NCBI GenBank assembly: GCA_043228905.1
Contig: JBHGNT010000018.1
Span: forward strand, 2,604,001 to 2,668,000
DNA length: 64,000 nucleotides
DNA from: Azolla caroliniana
Lineage: Eukaryota > Polypodiophyta
Direction: 5' to 3'
Shown here: positions 44,695 through 58,455 of the stretch, piece by piece
How the letters are laid out: each line of letters opens with the position of its first letter
Numbering within the stretch: position 1 is the stretch's first letter
The notes under the pieces: generated by a model
Told to the model about the DNA's origin: nothing
The model's input: the letters and a program-made list of their open reading frames with translations, nothing else
Database searches by the model: none
Translations under genes and position numbers: made by a program

Positions 44695-47600
44695 CTCTTT
44701 TGTTGTTGGTTTTTATCCATCATTGTTGGTATGCCATATGGGTATTTATGAAATAGATGGCCTGGATGGGTCTCCATGAACCCTATCCATGCCTAGGGTT
44801 CAAGGGTACCCTCATAGTGTGGTGTGAACACTTGTCTTGCATATGGTCATCCATCTTATTGTAAAGTCGAACCGTAGATGACTAGTATGGCTTCACAAGG
44901 CCTTTGTTGCATGTGCACTACTAAAATAGGTTGAACGCCCGTTTAGCATCGGTAAATGATGAGGAAGAAAAGATGTATTGGTTCAATGAGAAGTCTCGTA
45001 TTTTGAAAGACCCATTTACACTACTCAACGTGTCAATATGCATTTTTGTTCCTTGGTCATGAAAATCCTTCCTAATTTGAAGAGATATGATGATTACTCT
45101 TAAAGAGGTCATCGGTTCAATGAGAATCCTTGTATTTTGAAAAACCCATTTTTGCTACTAGACGAGTCAATGCGCGTTTTTGTCCCTTGGTCATGAAAAT
45201 CCTTCCTAATTAAGGAGGTGATGATGATACTCTTAATAGATCATCGATGGTTTTTACAGCTTTACCTTTGTCCTAAGCCAAGTTTTATAAACCCATGCGT
45301 CTGTATTCAAATTTTGCTAATGCACTACTTCACCAGATAGTTCATATATCTTTCTTTGCTTTGACTCACTCGACTCTATAGGTGAGGTGACATCCAAGCG
45401 TATTTTGTGCGACATCGAACCTGAAGAGATTGTCCGTGTATCAAATACCAATGTGCTTGGTTCACTCCTTTGTTGCCGCGAAGCCATCCACATTATGAAG
45501 CAGCAACCTTCTTCCGAACTTCCAATCTATCACATCTTCAATATGGGTTTCTCTCGTTGGGGGGCCAAGTTTACTCGGTCGGCAGCTACTCACAAAATGA
45601 CGAAGATTGCCCTCACACAACTATCAGTTTCGTTGAATGAAGAGCTTAAGAATGCAGGTATGAGATAAGGAGCATAGTCATTCATTTATCATAATTTAAA
45701 TGTAATTAGGAGAAAGCGTAGAATAAAAACTCGAGGGTTCAACTCTCCATGAATCAAGTGCACCTTCAAGAGGGAGCCCTACTCTTTGCTTCAAGAGGGC
45801 GCGAACTCAAAATAACAAGGTGTATTGTAGGGTTTACGATCCCGAATATATATAGAAGTAAACCCTAGGTATGCAAACCATAGGTATCAAGCTTGTGCCT
45901 TGCATACTGGTCATCCATGGGTCATGAGTCTAACTATGATGGACCTGACTCCATTGGTTTATGATTGCATGTATGCCCTTTACGAGGTGAGACTAGATAT
46001 GGACTCATGGTTTGTCATTTGATGGATATTGTGGACGCGTAATGAAGCCAGGCATGACTTAAGTGAAGTACTAAATCTAGGTTTCTTAGTGTTAGAGGTT
46101 GCAATACGTTGGCTTTTCTTGCTTATCCGTCATTTTCCCGAGCATTTGCTGTCATCGCAAATTCAATTATTTCAGATGAGGTTACAGCCTCAACCATATA
46201 TTCTTAACACTCGAGTTGTGGAGATGAAGTTATGCGCTTGTGGATCCTTGGTGAAGCATACACTCAAGGATTTTGTTCTGGTGGAGAAGTTTACAAATAG
46301 ATTTTTACATTACCAACTATAGATAGAAACACAGATTATCTCTACACTATTGTCATTGCTTTAAAAAGTTACTCATCTTCACTCTTTAGGAAGAGCCCAT
46401 ATATAACATGTCAGAGGATACGCATGTGTTCCAATTCATTTTTTTCAAACATGACTATATTCGGGGATCATTAACGTGATGAGGGATTCAAAGGAGATCC
46501 GAAGATTACAACTGATCGCTTTTTGCTTTCCATACGATAGTTGATATTATACCATTACTCCATCCAAATGTTGCTTTCCTACACTCGTATATTTTTGTAT
46601 ATCCTAGGCTACTTTTGAATTTTCATTATGTTTGTAAGTTTTCTCTGTTGCCATCTGTTTCATGCCATCAAAGTTTCTCAGAAGTTTTCCATCCTGGTGT
46701 AAATGTGTTGTCTCTTTGTTCTTGATATAGAACCGAGTAGGATTCACAGAAATTGGCACTTGAACCATTAAAAATCTACATGTTTTTATGCATAGAAAAC
46801 TTTGAAATTTTTATTCCAAAATGCCCTGGATTGGAGATACTTTGAATTTTTATATGTAGGGTTAGGAATTCTTTAATTTAGGTAGCTTCTCTTCTTTCCG
46901 TGATATAGTATATCCTTATCGTGACAAACAAAAAGGCTTACAGCTTGGACCAAGTACCCCAACCAAATTCCATCTCTTGGTTTTCAAAGGATAAAGTTGC
47001 ATGTAAATAGGAAACCAGTTACACATGCATAAATTTGAAATCAGCTTACAACATGTATATGAGGTCAGGTGGTGGAAAACAAACAAATGCCAGCAGGGAA
47101 TAGTGACTAAAGGCTGTAGTTCTGTCCATAGCAGCACATTTGCTTTCATAGGAAGCAGAGAAAAATGATACGTTGATCCAATCACAAGTCTTGAATTTCA
47201 CCTTCACGCTATGGATGATTCAACAAATTTTTTCCTTTTTTCTCTGAACCATTTTGTGGGTTAAGGAAGGGATATATATGTGTGTGTGTGTGTGCGTGTA
47301 TATATATGTATGCATATATGTATATATATGTATATATATATATTTATGCATGTATGTATATATGTATGTATGCTATATATATATATATACATATATATAC
47401 ATACATGCATACATATAAGCATACATATATATATATATATGCTCATGAGAAAGACATTATTGTAAAAATTCTTTTGGGTTGTTTTCATGTTGTAGAGTTA
47501 GCTAATCTTGAACCTCTGTATACATTTTCACATCTCTCTTGTTTGTATAGGAATAACCAGCATTGGAGTGCATAACCTTTCACCTGGAATGGTTCTTACG

Positions 47601-47879
47601 GACCTCCTACTTAAAGATTCCACACCCGTGGCACGTAAATTCTTTAATGTGTTGGCTGAGGAACCTGAGACAGTTGCAGCGGCATTGGTACCATCTATCC
47701 TTAATATAGAGGGATCAGGTCAAAGCATTGAATACTTGTCTCCTTTGTCTGCTGTCACAAGGTTGATGAGTGGTTTCCCACAAATATTTAAGGGTGGGCG
47801 ATTCTTTGATGAGCGAGGTGACCGGGTGCTAATGGATGGATGCAAATATCAGGAAAATGGTGTTAAAGTAATGTTTTGA
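43994..47879 (+). CDS. Short-chain dehydrogenase, NYC1/NOL chlorophyll b reductase type; 3 exons, 298 aa
   Basis: Exons 43994-44285, 45382-45657, 47551-47879, phase 1 at both joins, total 897 bases. The Rossmann motif is TGASKGLG (residues 13-20), then CDV, and NNAG (95-98). The closest family I recognise is NYC1/NOL, which reduces chlorophyll b to 7-hydroxymethyl chlorophyll a at the start of chlorophyll breakdown in plastids: NTNVLGSLLCCREAI, HIFNM, VHNLSPGMVLTDLLL, EEPETVAAALVP and GGRFFDERGDRVL all match. Two differences from NYC1/NOL stand out. The YxxxK motif reads HKMTK (His168, Lys172), so the catalytic Tyr is replaced, with Ser155 kept. There is no chloroplast transit peptide and no membrane segment; the fold begins at residue 10. 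It may be a divergent paralogue or a partner subunit. Exon 1 is much richer in GC than exons 2 and 3. Confidence 0.85.
44610..44692. repeat. (CT)n microsatellite in SDR intron 1
   Basis: CTCTCTCTCTCTC runs occur near 44617-44630 and 44664-44692. The Arg/Glu-rich minus-strand ORF across them is an artefact. Confidence 0.85.
44970..45240. repeat. Tandem duplication (about 138 bp) in SDR intron 1
   Basis: GGTTCAATGAGAA, TATTTTGAAAGACCCATTT, and CCTTGGTCATGAAAATCCTT each occur twice in the same order. The second copy starts near 45112. Confidence 0.88.
47270..47445. repeat. TG/TA/TATG microsatellite in SDR intron 2
   Basis: GTGTGTGTGTG, ATATATATGTATGCATATAT and related runs. All ORFs here (Tyr/Ile/His-rich) are translated microsatellite. 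Confidence 0.9.
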
Positions 47880-49696
47880 ACTCCACCTTTGGGGTGATGA
47901 AGCAAGGTTTGAGATGTATATTTTTTGCATTAGGATCATGCAACTCTTATATTATTTTCATGTTTCATGCGAGTTGCCTTCCTAACAAAGCCTTTGCAAT
48001 ATCTTGGAACTTTGCCTATCTGGAGCCATGATGAGACTTAACAAGAATAAGTGATTTGACGACATTTCATTTGATAAAGTTGAGTTCTTTGTTCGAAGTG
48101 GAAACTGATGCTAACTATAGAATCCTTCTAAAAGCAATTGTTGTCAGCATACCCTTTTAAACTAGGGGAGAAAATGTCCATGAAGAATCAGCAAAGACAA
48201 ATTCTCTTCAGATAAATGGTTTGCACAGGTGAGTGTAAGATTTTCTTTTGCCAACAATGTGAACCATGTGTTGTTCAGACTGTTGGAAATATGTAGTGGG
48301 CTTTTTAAACATTCCATGTTATGACAAACTATCAAAAAAATCATATTACAATTCCCAATGGGATTGATTGCTCAATACTTCAAAATTACTATTGGGACTA
48401 TGCTTTTCAAACATTACTTCGGCAATTCGTCAAATAAATGAACACACCACTGTGGTTCAAGCTCTGTTCTGTACTCTGTTGAACATAGCAAATTAGGTAT
48501 CTTTGAACTAAATTTTTTTAAAATAGTTTAGCAAATAACCTATCACCAAAGCAATCAAATTAAAAACCATATAATGCTTAGGTTGCCCCATATGACCTTC
48601 ATTTAAAGATCGTTTTGAATCTATCCTAGATGTCTTGAAGAGTCAACTTGAGAATACTTGAGCAATTGATTGTCAATATATCACTTCCTATAATCTATCA
48701 GCTTACATTAAACCTTTTAAATTACATTTGGATATATATTTTTCTACAAATTTGATCTTCAAATACTATTTTGAAACTCTCTGGAATTGTTAAAACACAA
48801 ACCTTCTTGTAACATAGCACAAAAAACAGTTATCCAATTTTCAAACATTCAATTAGTTTAGTATAACCTGCACTTCAACATACAACAATCTGTACAAAGA
48901 TGTCATCAGGGTTTTATTTGAGTGCTCAACCATTTATAAAACATTAAAATGCTGGTTTCTATTATAGATCAGTACTGTAACAATTTTCCTTGCACAGGTT
49001 TAGAATTTCAGAATCACCTTGAAATCTATCTAGCAGAAGTTGACAAGCCATCTGTATCACTGAACAGGATAATATGCCACATCCAATCACCAATACCAAG
49101 CAAATAGAAAGGCTCCACCAAATCCTAGAAAGGTTCAAATTAAGGGGGATATTTATTAAATAGGCCTATAGAGTTCAACCTTCTGCTACATTACGACAAC
49201 AAATGATCATCAAATTATTAGGAATACTGTTCACCACAATAAATTACATGCCTATATCCCCATGATTTAGGCACTTGTGAAAACTCGCAGTGATATTCCA
49301 TATTTTACCTATTTACAACGAGCTCTGACAATGCATCATGTTCAAGGCTTAACATTGCCATATCCAGATGTGCGTGGTAGATCATGGATTTCATACTAGT
49401 ACTTTCTTGCTTGGCTACATGTGTAATTTGGGACAATATACGAATTGAGTTCCTTCAATTTCTAGGATAACTGGGAGAGGCATACACAGATGTCTTCAAT
49501 TCCAGATATGTTAATGCTTTGTTTATGAAAGAGAAATACAATCAAATGTCGAAATGAAACCGAATCACTAACTTATTAGTTACAATTGAATAGTAGATTA
49601 CAATTGCCTGCCTGTAGTGTAGTGCAGTTGTCAAAATGGGACTCGCCCTAAAGAACAAATTATAAATGTTACTCATTTAATGGAAAGAATGTCTTT
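47880..49696. other. Intergenic space between two convergent genes
   Basis: It probably contains both 3' untranslated regions. No gene or repeat seen. Confidence 0.5.
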
Positions 49697-52600
49697 TCAA
49701 TTTTTCTCTTTTCGTTTTATACATATGAAGGCAACGGCTGTCTCTGCCTCAGCTTGAATATCCCCCAGTATGGATGCCCATGACCTTTGAGTTACCTCCT
49801 CTTTATCAAGTAGCTTATCCTTCACCATATGTCGCAATCTAAAAGTATAGACCAAGAAAAGCATAAAAAAGTTAATATTTGCCTAAAGCTTTTACTATCA
49901 AAGCATTTTGAAAGTATTCAAGGGGAAATGATTATGTTATTTTAGCAATTAACAGAAATATTGTGAAAAATTGGAACAATACTTCCTACTATGTATTTTT
50001 GGGTTTCATAAGCCCAACAATTACAACAAATATCACTGAATGTTCAAAATGGTTTGCTTTGTAGTCATAACTCCTCCCCCACTGTCATTTATACTTCATT
50101 GGCTACTTCATTTTTACCCACGTAATAGACATCAATATCTTGGACATGGCAAATAAATGAAAGGATACACTCATATTGATTTCAAAAGTCTCATCTTATG
50201 ACTTGCTATGTCACCATGTCGGCAGGCTACGACAAACTGTTGGGTTTCTTAAAAAAACAACTCGTATTTAGCAAATACAAGTTAGAAGTGGTAAGATTAA
50301 CCCAATTTTCTTTACTTGATTTTGTAATGTATAAATTTCTCTCAAATTCTATATATTGGTTTCATAAACTAAATTCATCAAAACACTCATACTTCATTGT
50401 CCACCAGGTTACCATATTTGTTTATCAAACGTGCATTGTGTGGTTTTCGCCTAAATGAAGGACATTCTTAATCTTGACCAGAAAAAAAAACGTACCTCCT
50501 CACACTTGCTATGTCACCATGTCCAGAGGCCACGACAAACATAGTACCTGGAGCAAGAGCATCATACAGCTGCTTGATCCGACCATCAAGTTGAACTAAA
50601 ACTTTCTCAAACTCAGGAGTTATTGTCCTCTTCATGATACTATCGTCTGGAGCAACACTGCATGTCATGAGGGCAGCCATTTTTGCTGCATTTACTTGCA
50701 AACACTCAGCTTGTTTTTCTTGGAAAGAATGTAAATCTGAAAATTGTGCCCAAATGAAATTCCGAGATTTGTTTCCTACCTGATATAAAAATTAAAAGAA
50801 ATTGTACTAACTGCTTGATGAACATTGAGAGAATGAGGTAGTGAAAAAAGGATCAATTAGATTGATTATCCATATTTATACCTCCTTTTTGGCTCTTGAA
50901 AGAGCTTCTTCGTCTGTCACACAAGGTATAGCATGACAAGGACCATGAGCATACCTCTGTAGCATGGCCCTTCTGTCAACCACTGCACATTGATTTCCAT
51001 GGTCACTCAGAACAGAAAACAGGTTCACCTTATGGATGCCCGAACGCCTCCCAAAATCAGGGCCTGCGATGCTTAAATTATTATTCATCAGTTTGTAAGA
51101 AAGTATAAAATACCAAAAACATTTGCTCTACACATGCATGAGAATAGGAACTAAGTGCAAGCGAATATCTTAGATGAATCATGTTTGATACTCTATACTC
51201 ATGTATGAGCATTGACACTAGGCACATGTGAGTATCTTAGTTGAATCATGTTTGATACTCTATACAGAAAGAGAATATAGGCAATAGGTGCATGTGAATA
51301 TCTTTGTTAAATCATGTTTTGATACAGAATTGAAACAGGCCTCTACTATTGGCGGGGAAGAAAAGTGCAGGTTACTTTCATTGCAATTTACGTTTATTCT
51401 AAATTAGCATTGCTATCTCCCTCCAATCCCTTCATAAATGAAGTACTTGCATATATAGCATTCTCTTATCCAAACTAATTTCACCTATCATGTCTAGCCA
51501 CCACATGAAGTGTGGATTTAAAGTTTGGAAGACACTAGAACATTATAAATGATGACCAATGTAGATATTCATGTCCAGATCATGTTGAATAAGGAAGTAT
51601 ATCTCTTTCAAGTAAATCCACTCCCGAGATATAGTCTTAAGGTAAACAACCACCTTCGTCATTCAATGTCATTATAATATAATGATGAATTCCTGGGCTA
51701 AGAATGACTATATATCTGCATGCAATAGGCTCTCTGAGCTATGAAGTGTGATTCAAGACTCATCTAGCTAGCTACTCTATATTAATGGACTTGATATATC
51801 TGATGATTGAAATAATAAAATGTAGTGCAGATCTTTAAGGAAATCATACAAATTTAGGATCTTCCCATGTAGCAACAGATTCTGATCATCACAAAAAGCC
51901 TATGAGTTTTAGATCTCTCTATGTGGCAACAGATTCTGATCATCAATTGGAGAAATTGATTGAAACCCTTCTCTGTGAAACATACATCTTAGTGGATTAA
52001 TATTCAGTTTGTGACAAAAAAATTGTGGAAGTATTGTGGAAGTGCTGCACATTCTCAAAGAGCCAATCCTAATTTGTTTCGATTCAAGAAAGGATTCCCA
52101 ATAAACATGATAACCAATATATACTTAGCAACATATCATTACCATCTCGTTGCAGCTGTCTCATCATACATTCTAGCCATGGTTTGCCAGTTTTTGAGGG
52201 CCCTCCCTAAAGTCATCTAATGCATCTAGACATCTGAATATCCCTCCGAGAATCGGGTAATATAAGTGATTAGGGCGTTGTCACCTACAATGATGTTTAT
52301 TCACATAAATACATATTTTTGCACTCTATTCACAGTATGATTCAGTTACCAAATAAAATCCAAAATAGTTCAAGTACTGCTGCAAACCTGTGACAACACA
52401 GCATTCCAACAGTTACCAGATCCATAATTGGGTTCTTCATTCACACTATGTCTATCAATGAACTCAAAATTCCAATAGACAGTGTTTCACTGCCAAACAT
52501 CCCCATTGTGTTGCAGACCACCCTTACTAGACATATGCCCTAAATATAGGCTATCACATCACTTGGTCATCAATGCATGATGCCCATCCATTTACACAAC

Positions 52601-55600
52601 AGAAACCTCCTTAAGCATGAACTGATCTTGAGGCATTATAGATTTGCATAAAAAGGCTACAGTCCAAACATCAACATGAACCAAAAAAAATAAAGAGAGC
52701 ATTTATTTTCTGGTATTGCCTGCCCCACTAGACAACAACATATATATGAGATCGCATGAACATCTCAAAAGACTTCATTTTTCCTCTAAAGAAATATTGG
52801 CCATGGCTTACTAATATTGACCTAATTCCTAGATCCATGGTATTGATAAATATATAGATAGATTAATATTGTTCACTCTCCTTGCACTTATAAGACCCAT
52901 CACAGAGCTGCAATTGAAGGGGATGGTGACAAATCTCTATTATCGACTGGTGAATAATCATCAGGTTGCTCTCTTGGTATTAGATTGGGGACTACCTTTT
53001 TGAAACTTGAGCAATGCAAGATCCATGGCTGCTCGTGCATCTTCTATGCTATTGTGGCCGACCTCTCCGCATTGAATTCTTCTTTGAAGAAAATGCAAAG
53101 CCAAAATCCTCAATGCAGGTTTGAACAACATACCACGCGGATGGCGATACAAAACCGTTGTATCGATTATCTTTTTATGCACAATTTTGAGAGCTGAAAG
53201 ATCGTTTTCCAAGGAGTGGCCTACAATTATAGTCTCAGCAGAGACAATCTTCAAAATTGTCCTCTGTCCGTAAGTCCAAGATTAACAGTTAGGTGCAAAT
53301 TTCAGAAGCAATTCCCTTTCAAGCAAATATAAATAACACACGAGCTTGCCTGCACATCTTTTAAAGTTGAAGTAACATTTTCCATCATTGCATGTGTTAT
53401 CCCACTATATCTGCATAAAATGGATCAAAGAAATACATTATAGTTGGTTTTTATATATTGCTGGAAATGTAACAAAAACAAGATGTTTTATCCCCACGTT
53501 CTAAAAAGTTTATCTTTGTTTTTTCTCTCTTCATAAAACTTATACCTAGTCCTACCATTAGGGAAAATCCAACTTTACAGACTTACGCAATAAAGATATT
53601 TCAAAAGTATCGTAAATGTTTGGTTATAGTACATGTAGGCAGATGAAGAAGAGCAATGGCCTCATCAATGTTCTATTTCATGTGGAACCCATGTGAATGC
53701 CCATGTAAATGCAATAAATGCACTAGTTTCATTGAATGATTGCCTTCAGTCCATCTACTTGCATTTTGTGTGATGATTTAACCATCATTTACACTTCGTG
53801 AACTCTGGAATTAACTCCAAGATTGAATCATTCATGTCATATAATCAGCATGTTTTAACACACGCCCATGCTACATACTTTTTCATGGACACAAGGATGA
53901 TAGGATATATGACACTGCAGCTGAATATTCTAAAACCTTCCTTGAACCTCAATATGGCCTCAGATGCAAGAGTTTCAGTTGAAATACGATAAATATTGGC
54001 TCATCCATAAATCATTTCAGGATATCCCAGGCTTAATAGATGACATTACAATGATGATTCTGCCTAATGAAAATTAGTTTGTGTTTTGTAACCTGTGAGA
54101 TCAAATAAACGTTTTTGCAAAAACAAATTATATCTCACAATCTTTTAGATATTGTTCACCCCAAAAAGGGGCAGTATGCAATCTTATCATTTATCAGACA
54201 GGCCACATCATATTGACATAATCTAAGATGCAGTAGTGCAAACATAATCCATAGTATCATGACTAAATGTTGAACCACATACCTTGTATTGTAGTCCAAA
54301 ATTGGAGTTGGTGGTTTTACCAATGAATCAAAAAGAACCTGTGTTAAAAAAACGTGCACATGAGAACTTTTTCTACAATTTGAAAACATTTAAAATAATC
54401 CTCACTTACCTTCCCCTGCTTATCTACCAAGGAAGCTCGTGTCAATTCCAGTCCGTTTTTGGTGTAGCACTAAAAATTACAAAATAAGAACCACTTAATG
54501 TCTCACAAAACCATAGTCAGAATTAAGACCCTTGATTTCTATTAAGTGGAACCCCTTGATTTGCTAAGTACTAATTCTATTTTGAATGTTTTACTATATG
54601 GTGTGTTATGCCCATTTATCATAACCCATTTATGCAGCTATCATTAACACTCAATTTCCAGCTTGAGTTGAGGCAAGAGGTTTATTGTTTGAGCATTTGG
54701 CAGATTGCATTCACCATTATGGTTAATTTGTGAGGTTCGCTCTTTAAATGTCAGTATTTTACTATCCCCTATGAATCACAATCATTTGTGAATACTTCAT
54801 ATTTTGTGTCTCCTTATTAGTAGGGACACTTGTTATATAAGTAGCATCTATTGAGATTAAAACCAATTGCTTTAATGATCCACTTGATACATTCAACATA
54901 AATGTTTACCACATCTACAAACTTTTGAGAAACTGACCATTTCACAGTCAATAGCAATTATCTCATGATCAGAAACTCCTGGCTGTGTTTGTACATAACC
55001 TAGACCATACATCACAGAGCATGATTAACTTGATGGAGAAATCGAGTAAACTTGCAACCAAATTGAAGGAAAATAATTACCATCATCACAAGCAGACAGA
55101 GGAAAGCTATGTTCTTGCATTTCAGCTTCTGTTAGTGTATAATATGACGCTGGAAACTGTGCCTGCCAGTCTTTTTCTAAACTTCCTGATTGTTAAGCAA
55201 TGAGGAGGTTTACGATCACATGCAAATCACCTATACATTACTACCAATTAAGGTTATAAATAGCATTTATATGTAGGAATTAAAAAGCATACATGCTACC
55301 TCCTTTGGCGAGTTCAGCCGTATTCTCTTGGAGCCCCCTTGGGCTATCGTTTTGATCGAGTTTCCGTGACTTCTTCTGTGGAAAACTTTCTTCACACGTG
55401 ACTTGTTGATGTGAAGCTGCCTGATCAGATGGTTTATGAAACAATGGTTTTGCACCCTGCAAAATTTATACAAAGTCCAAAACTCAATATAAATTTCTGG
55501 CAGAATGTGTGCATGCACTTATGGGTCATAGCTTGTTGATCACAATAGGCTAATCAATCACCTTTCCTGGAGCCCTTTTGTATTTCACTGTAAAAAACAA

Positions 55601-57594
55601 CTCAAGCATCTTGGCTGGATCCATTCTTGCACTGTGACACAAAATTTCAGCTTCTAACTCAAAAACCTCTTTCAAATGTGCAATGACAAGTATTATGGAA
55701 TGATTGAAATTTAAACCTTGGTGCTAGTAAGGCACGCGGTTTGCCACAACACCGAGTAAGATTTCCCAAGAGCTTTGTATATGACATATACATGGCCGCA
55801 TCAAGGCCAGGCACATATAGCATAACAAGCTTTGAAATCAACGGCTTGTTCTGTACAAGAAAATTTCGTATATAGAAAATATGATATTAAGAACTAAAGC
55901 TTGATATTTAAAAAAATCCTTATATAGCATAAAGTGAACACTTTTCATTTCCCCATTAAATCAAATTAGCAATTTGTTTTCTCAAGATTCATGAGTATAA
56001 GTCAATAAATATCATACGTTCAAATATATAAACATGAGTGTAGTGATAAAGCTAGTGCCTTCCGATCCAGGTTGAAGACTTGAGCACAAGATTTTGGCAT
56101 TGCTTGCATTCATTATAAATATTCTTTCATAGTTTCTGTTTGAGATCATGCATTCTCTTTCCAAAACAAAGGTTTCAGAAAAATGGAATTGCTTTTCATT
56201 CTCCTAAAAAGAAAATTCATACTTTTGGTTTAAGAAGAACAATTTGCTTTGAAAAGAAAGTGCTTTGAATATTAACTTTCCACAACCCAATGATTGGAAA
56301 ACCGTTTCATTGCCATTTAGAAGTCAGTGCTAGTAATTATCAAAGAAGAAGAAATCTATCTGGAAAAGTGTGTTGAAACAAAGGCAAATGATACTAGCAA
56401 ATGCCTCCTGGATAAATAATACTTGTATGAAAATGAATGTTTCTTGAGAGCTCTTGCTTACCTTGATGAAAACCCAACTTGGCATAGCCCCATCAGCAAG
56501 AACCCACCTCACGAGTCCTTGAATATCCTGTATGATAAACAACGTTATTTTACTAAACAATATCTTGCACAAATTAATTTAGCTTCTTATTCTCAAGGAG
56601 TTATGACGAAACATCCTATATTTATAAAATGACTATCTTCCAAAAGAATTTAGAACATTTCACAAACCTCATATAATCTTCATTTGTTAGGATTTATGAT
56701 TTCCCAAAAGCCTACATTGAAGATTTATGTATTTTCCATTTCTTAACAGAATCATCACACTCTTCAACAAAGAGCACCCAAATACCCCAAAATGTTTGGA
56801 CATCATCTGAATACCCCTAGGTTTTAAAAAATGATCAGAATACCTCTTCTCTCAAAATTTTACAACTAGAACGCAATGGCAATAGCTAGCAATCACAATC
56901 GCATTTGGATAGTGGATTGGAGCTCTTGAACCTTGGGGAGCTAGCATCAAGTGATCACCTACCCTTTGTTCTTTAAGATTTTTAGAGCTTTGAATGAGCA
57001 TTCTGATACCAAGTTCCTCGGTCATCAAAAAAGTATACTACTCCAAGAGAGCATCGTGGTATTCAGTTTTTATCTTAAGTATATTTAGGAATTTAGACTT
57101 ATTGAAAGTTTTCAAAAATTAATGGAATACTTCTTGCTCTGCGACGGGCGTTCAAAGGGCATTCTGATCAACTGAGAGACATTGTGGTGAAACATAAAAA
57201 AAAGTGCAGGTGTATTTTTGGAGTTGTTAGCGCCTAAGAAAAAATTAGGGTTTCTTTGAAAGGAGAAAAGGGAGATGAAAAGGACTTTAGGAAAACATGG
57301 TATTTGCAAACCTCAAATGTTAAGTTTGTGTGTTTATCTGGAGCTTTGAAAACGAGTTCTGCAAAGGCCTGCAAAATAGCCCATGTCAATGGAGTGGTAT
57401 AATACATTAAACGGCCATGCCATGGAGCAAGAAAAGGAGAGCAGGTGGAGAAATACCTGTGGGCCATAGACATCGAAGTAGCCTGGTGCCGCTTCATCTT
57501 CGGATGCATCACTGATTGATGAAGATGATGATGAAGATGAAGATGAAGATGAAGCAGAAGCAGAAGCAGAAGCAGAGGAAGGAGGAGGAGGCAT
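49697..57594 (-). CDS. DEDDh 3'-5' exoribonuclease, small RNA degrading nuclease 5-like; 15 exons, 613 aa
   Basis: Exons (minus): 57594-57457, 57368-57312, 56527-56462, 55850-55717, 55631-55562, 55456-55300, 55185-55081, 54999-54938, 54469-54410, 54338-54283, 53410-53350, 53263-52996, 51063-50882, 50779-50496, 49838-49697; total 1,842 bases. The N-terminal region has [20 protein letters not shown] and [16 protein letters not shown], as in plant SDN5/Rex1-like proteins. The exonuclease domain has IAIDCEM (D260, E262), [12 protein letters not shown] (D343) and [13 protein letters not shown] (H392, D397), the complete DEDDh set. The C terminus ([34 protein letters not shown]) also fits. The family trims small or structured RNAs from the 3' end. 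The first exon is Ser/Ala-rich; an upstream in-frame ATG at 57651 is an alternative start. Intron 11 is GC-AG. Confidence 0.88.
51157..51325. repeat. Three-copy tandem repeat (about 70 bp) in intron 12 of the exonuclease gene
   Basis: GAATATCTTAGATGAATCATGTTTGATAC occurs three times with small changes (GTGAGTATCTTAGTTGAATC, GTGAATATCTTTGTTAAATC). A second duplicated phrase, GCAACAGATTCTGATCATCA, is at about 51872 and 51928. Confidence 0.82.
53264..53349 (-). other. GC-AG intron in the exonuclease gene
   Basis: Exon 11 ends GATGTGCAG|GCAAGC and exon 12 begins ACGGACAG|AGGACA. Joining there gives [15 protein letters not shown] in frame, across the conserved domain. CAG|GCAAG is the typical consensus of the minor GC-AG class. 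No GT donor nearby keeps the frame without adding residues. Confidence 0.75.
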
Positions 57595-58380
57595 GGCGAC
57601 AAAGGCAAAGGACAGAAACAGAGCAGAAGGGAAGGGGGGCCTTTGATTCATGTAATACTTTGGGGGGGAGGTTTTGTGTATTTACAGAAATAGCCCCTGG
57701 GCTTTTCCAAAATTTCCTATTATACCCCTCCTTATGTATAAACTGTAATGAGATGCATGTTAGCTCCCCGATGACCACGTCTGGAAGCAGTAGAATGAAT
57801 GTCCTGGCTACACAGTGCTCTCGAGTTTTTCTTTTTTTTTCTTCCTAGGATGTGAGCGTGCCCACCATAGCCCTACCTTGGCCTCTCGACCACGGACAGA
57901 CAATTTGAACATGAAAAACCTTCCCCCCTTTGGTCTCAATGTAGCCCCAGACCCGAGTCTAGGGCCAGCGCTAAAAGCCTACACTCTCCCTTGCTCAGCC
58001 TCGAGTCGGTAGGAATCAATGTACGATAAGAAGTTTGGGTCTGTCCGTGTGGAGCCGTGCAAGCCTTATTGGTGATGATTCACTCTCTATCAAGTGATGT
58101 TGGTGCCTATTCCTATCTCGGGTCATCCCTAATACCTAATATATGTTGTATGTCGAATTTCACCCCTCAACCATGCTTGACCCTCTTGTTGTTGAGACCA
58201 GTGAGCGTGGGTGTCAATCACTAGCCAATTGCTAACACGTAGGCTAACTACTAATGTGAACATCTTGCCTTACTCTGCAATTTAATCACTTGTTGTGCAT
58301 GAGTAGCTTTCTCTATAATATATATATATGTAGGGATGAGATTTTGTATATACTAATTCCATAGTTATATCACTTATGAT
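57595..58380. other. Upstream region of the exonuclease gene, no other gene seen
   Basis: Probable promoter at about 57600-57800. Poly-T and ordinary sequence follow; a (TA)n tract lies near 58317-58328. Confidence 0.4.
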
Positions 58381-58381
58381 G

Positions 58382-58455
58382 AGTTAGTACAATAGTAAGG
58401 CTTGGAATTGTTAACATAGAGGTATAGGGTTTGAATCTTGCCTTGTGCATGTAAC
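58382..58455 (+). repeat. tRNA-derived SINE fragment
   Basis: GTTAGTACAATAGTAAGGCT (A-box-like) and GGGTTTGAATCTTG (B-box-like, about 58427-58440). It aligns over about 75 bp with the copy at 60060. Confidence 0.65.

Noticed and set aside
44409-44777. Minus-strand Arg/Glu-rich ORF
   Set aside because: Antisense of the CT microsatellite in SDR intron 1.
47261-47575. Tyr/Ile/His-rich ORFs on both strands
   Set aside because: Translated TA/TG microsatellite within an SDR intron.
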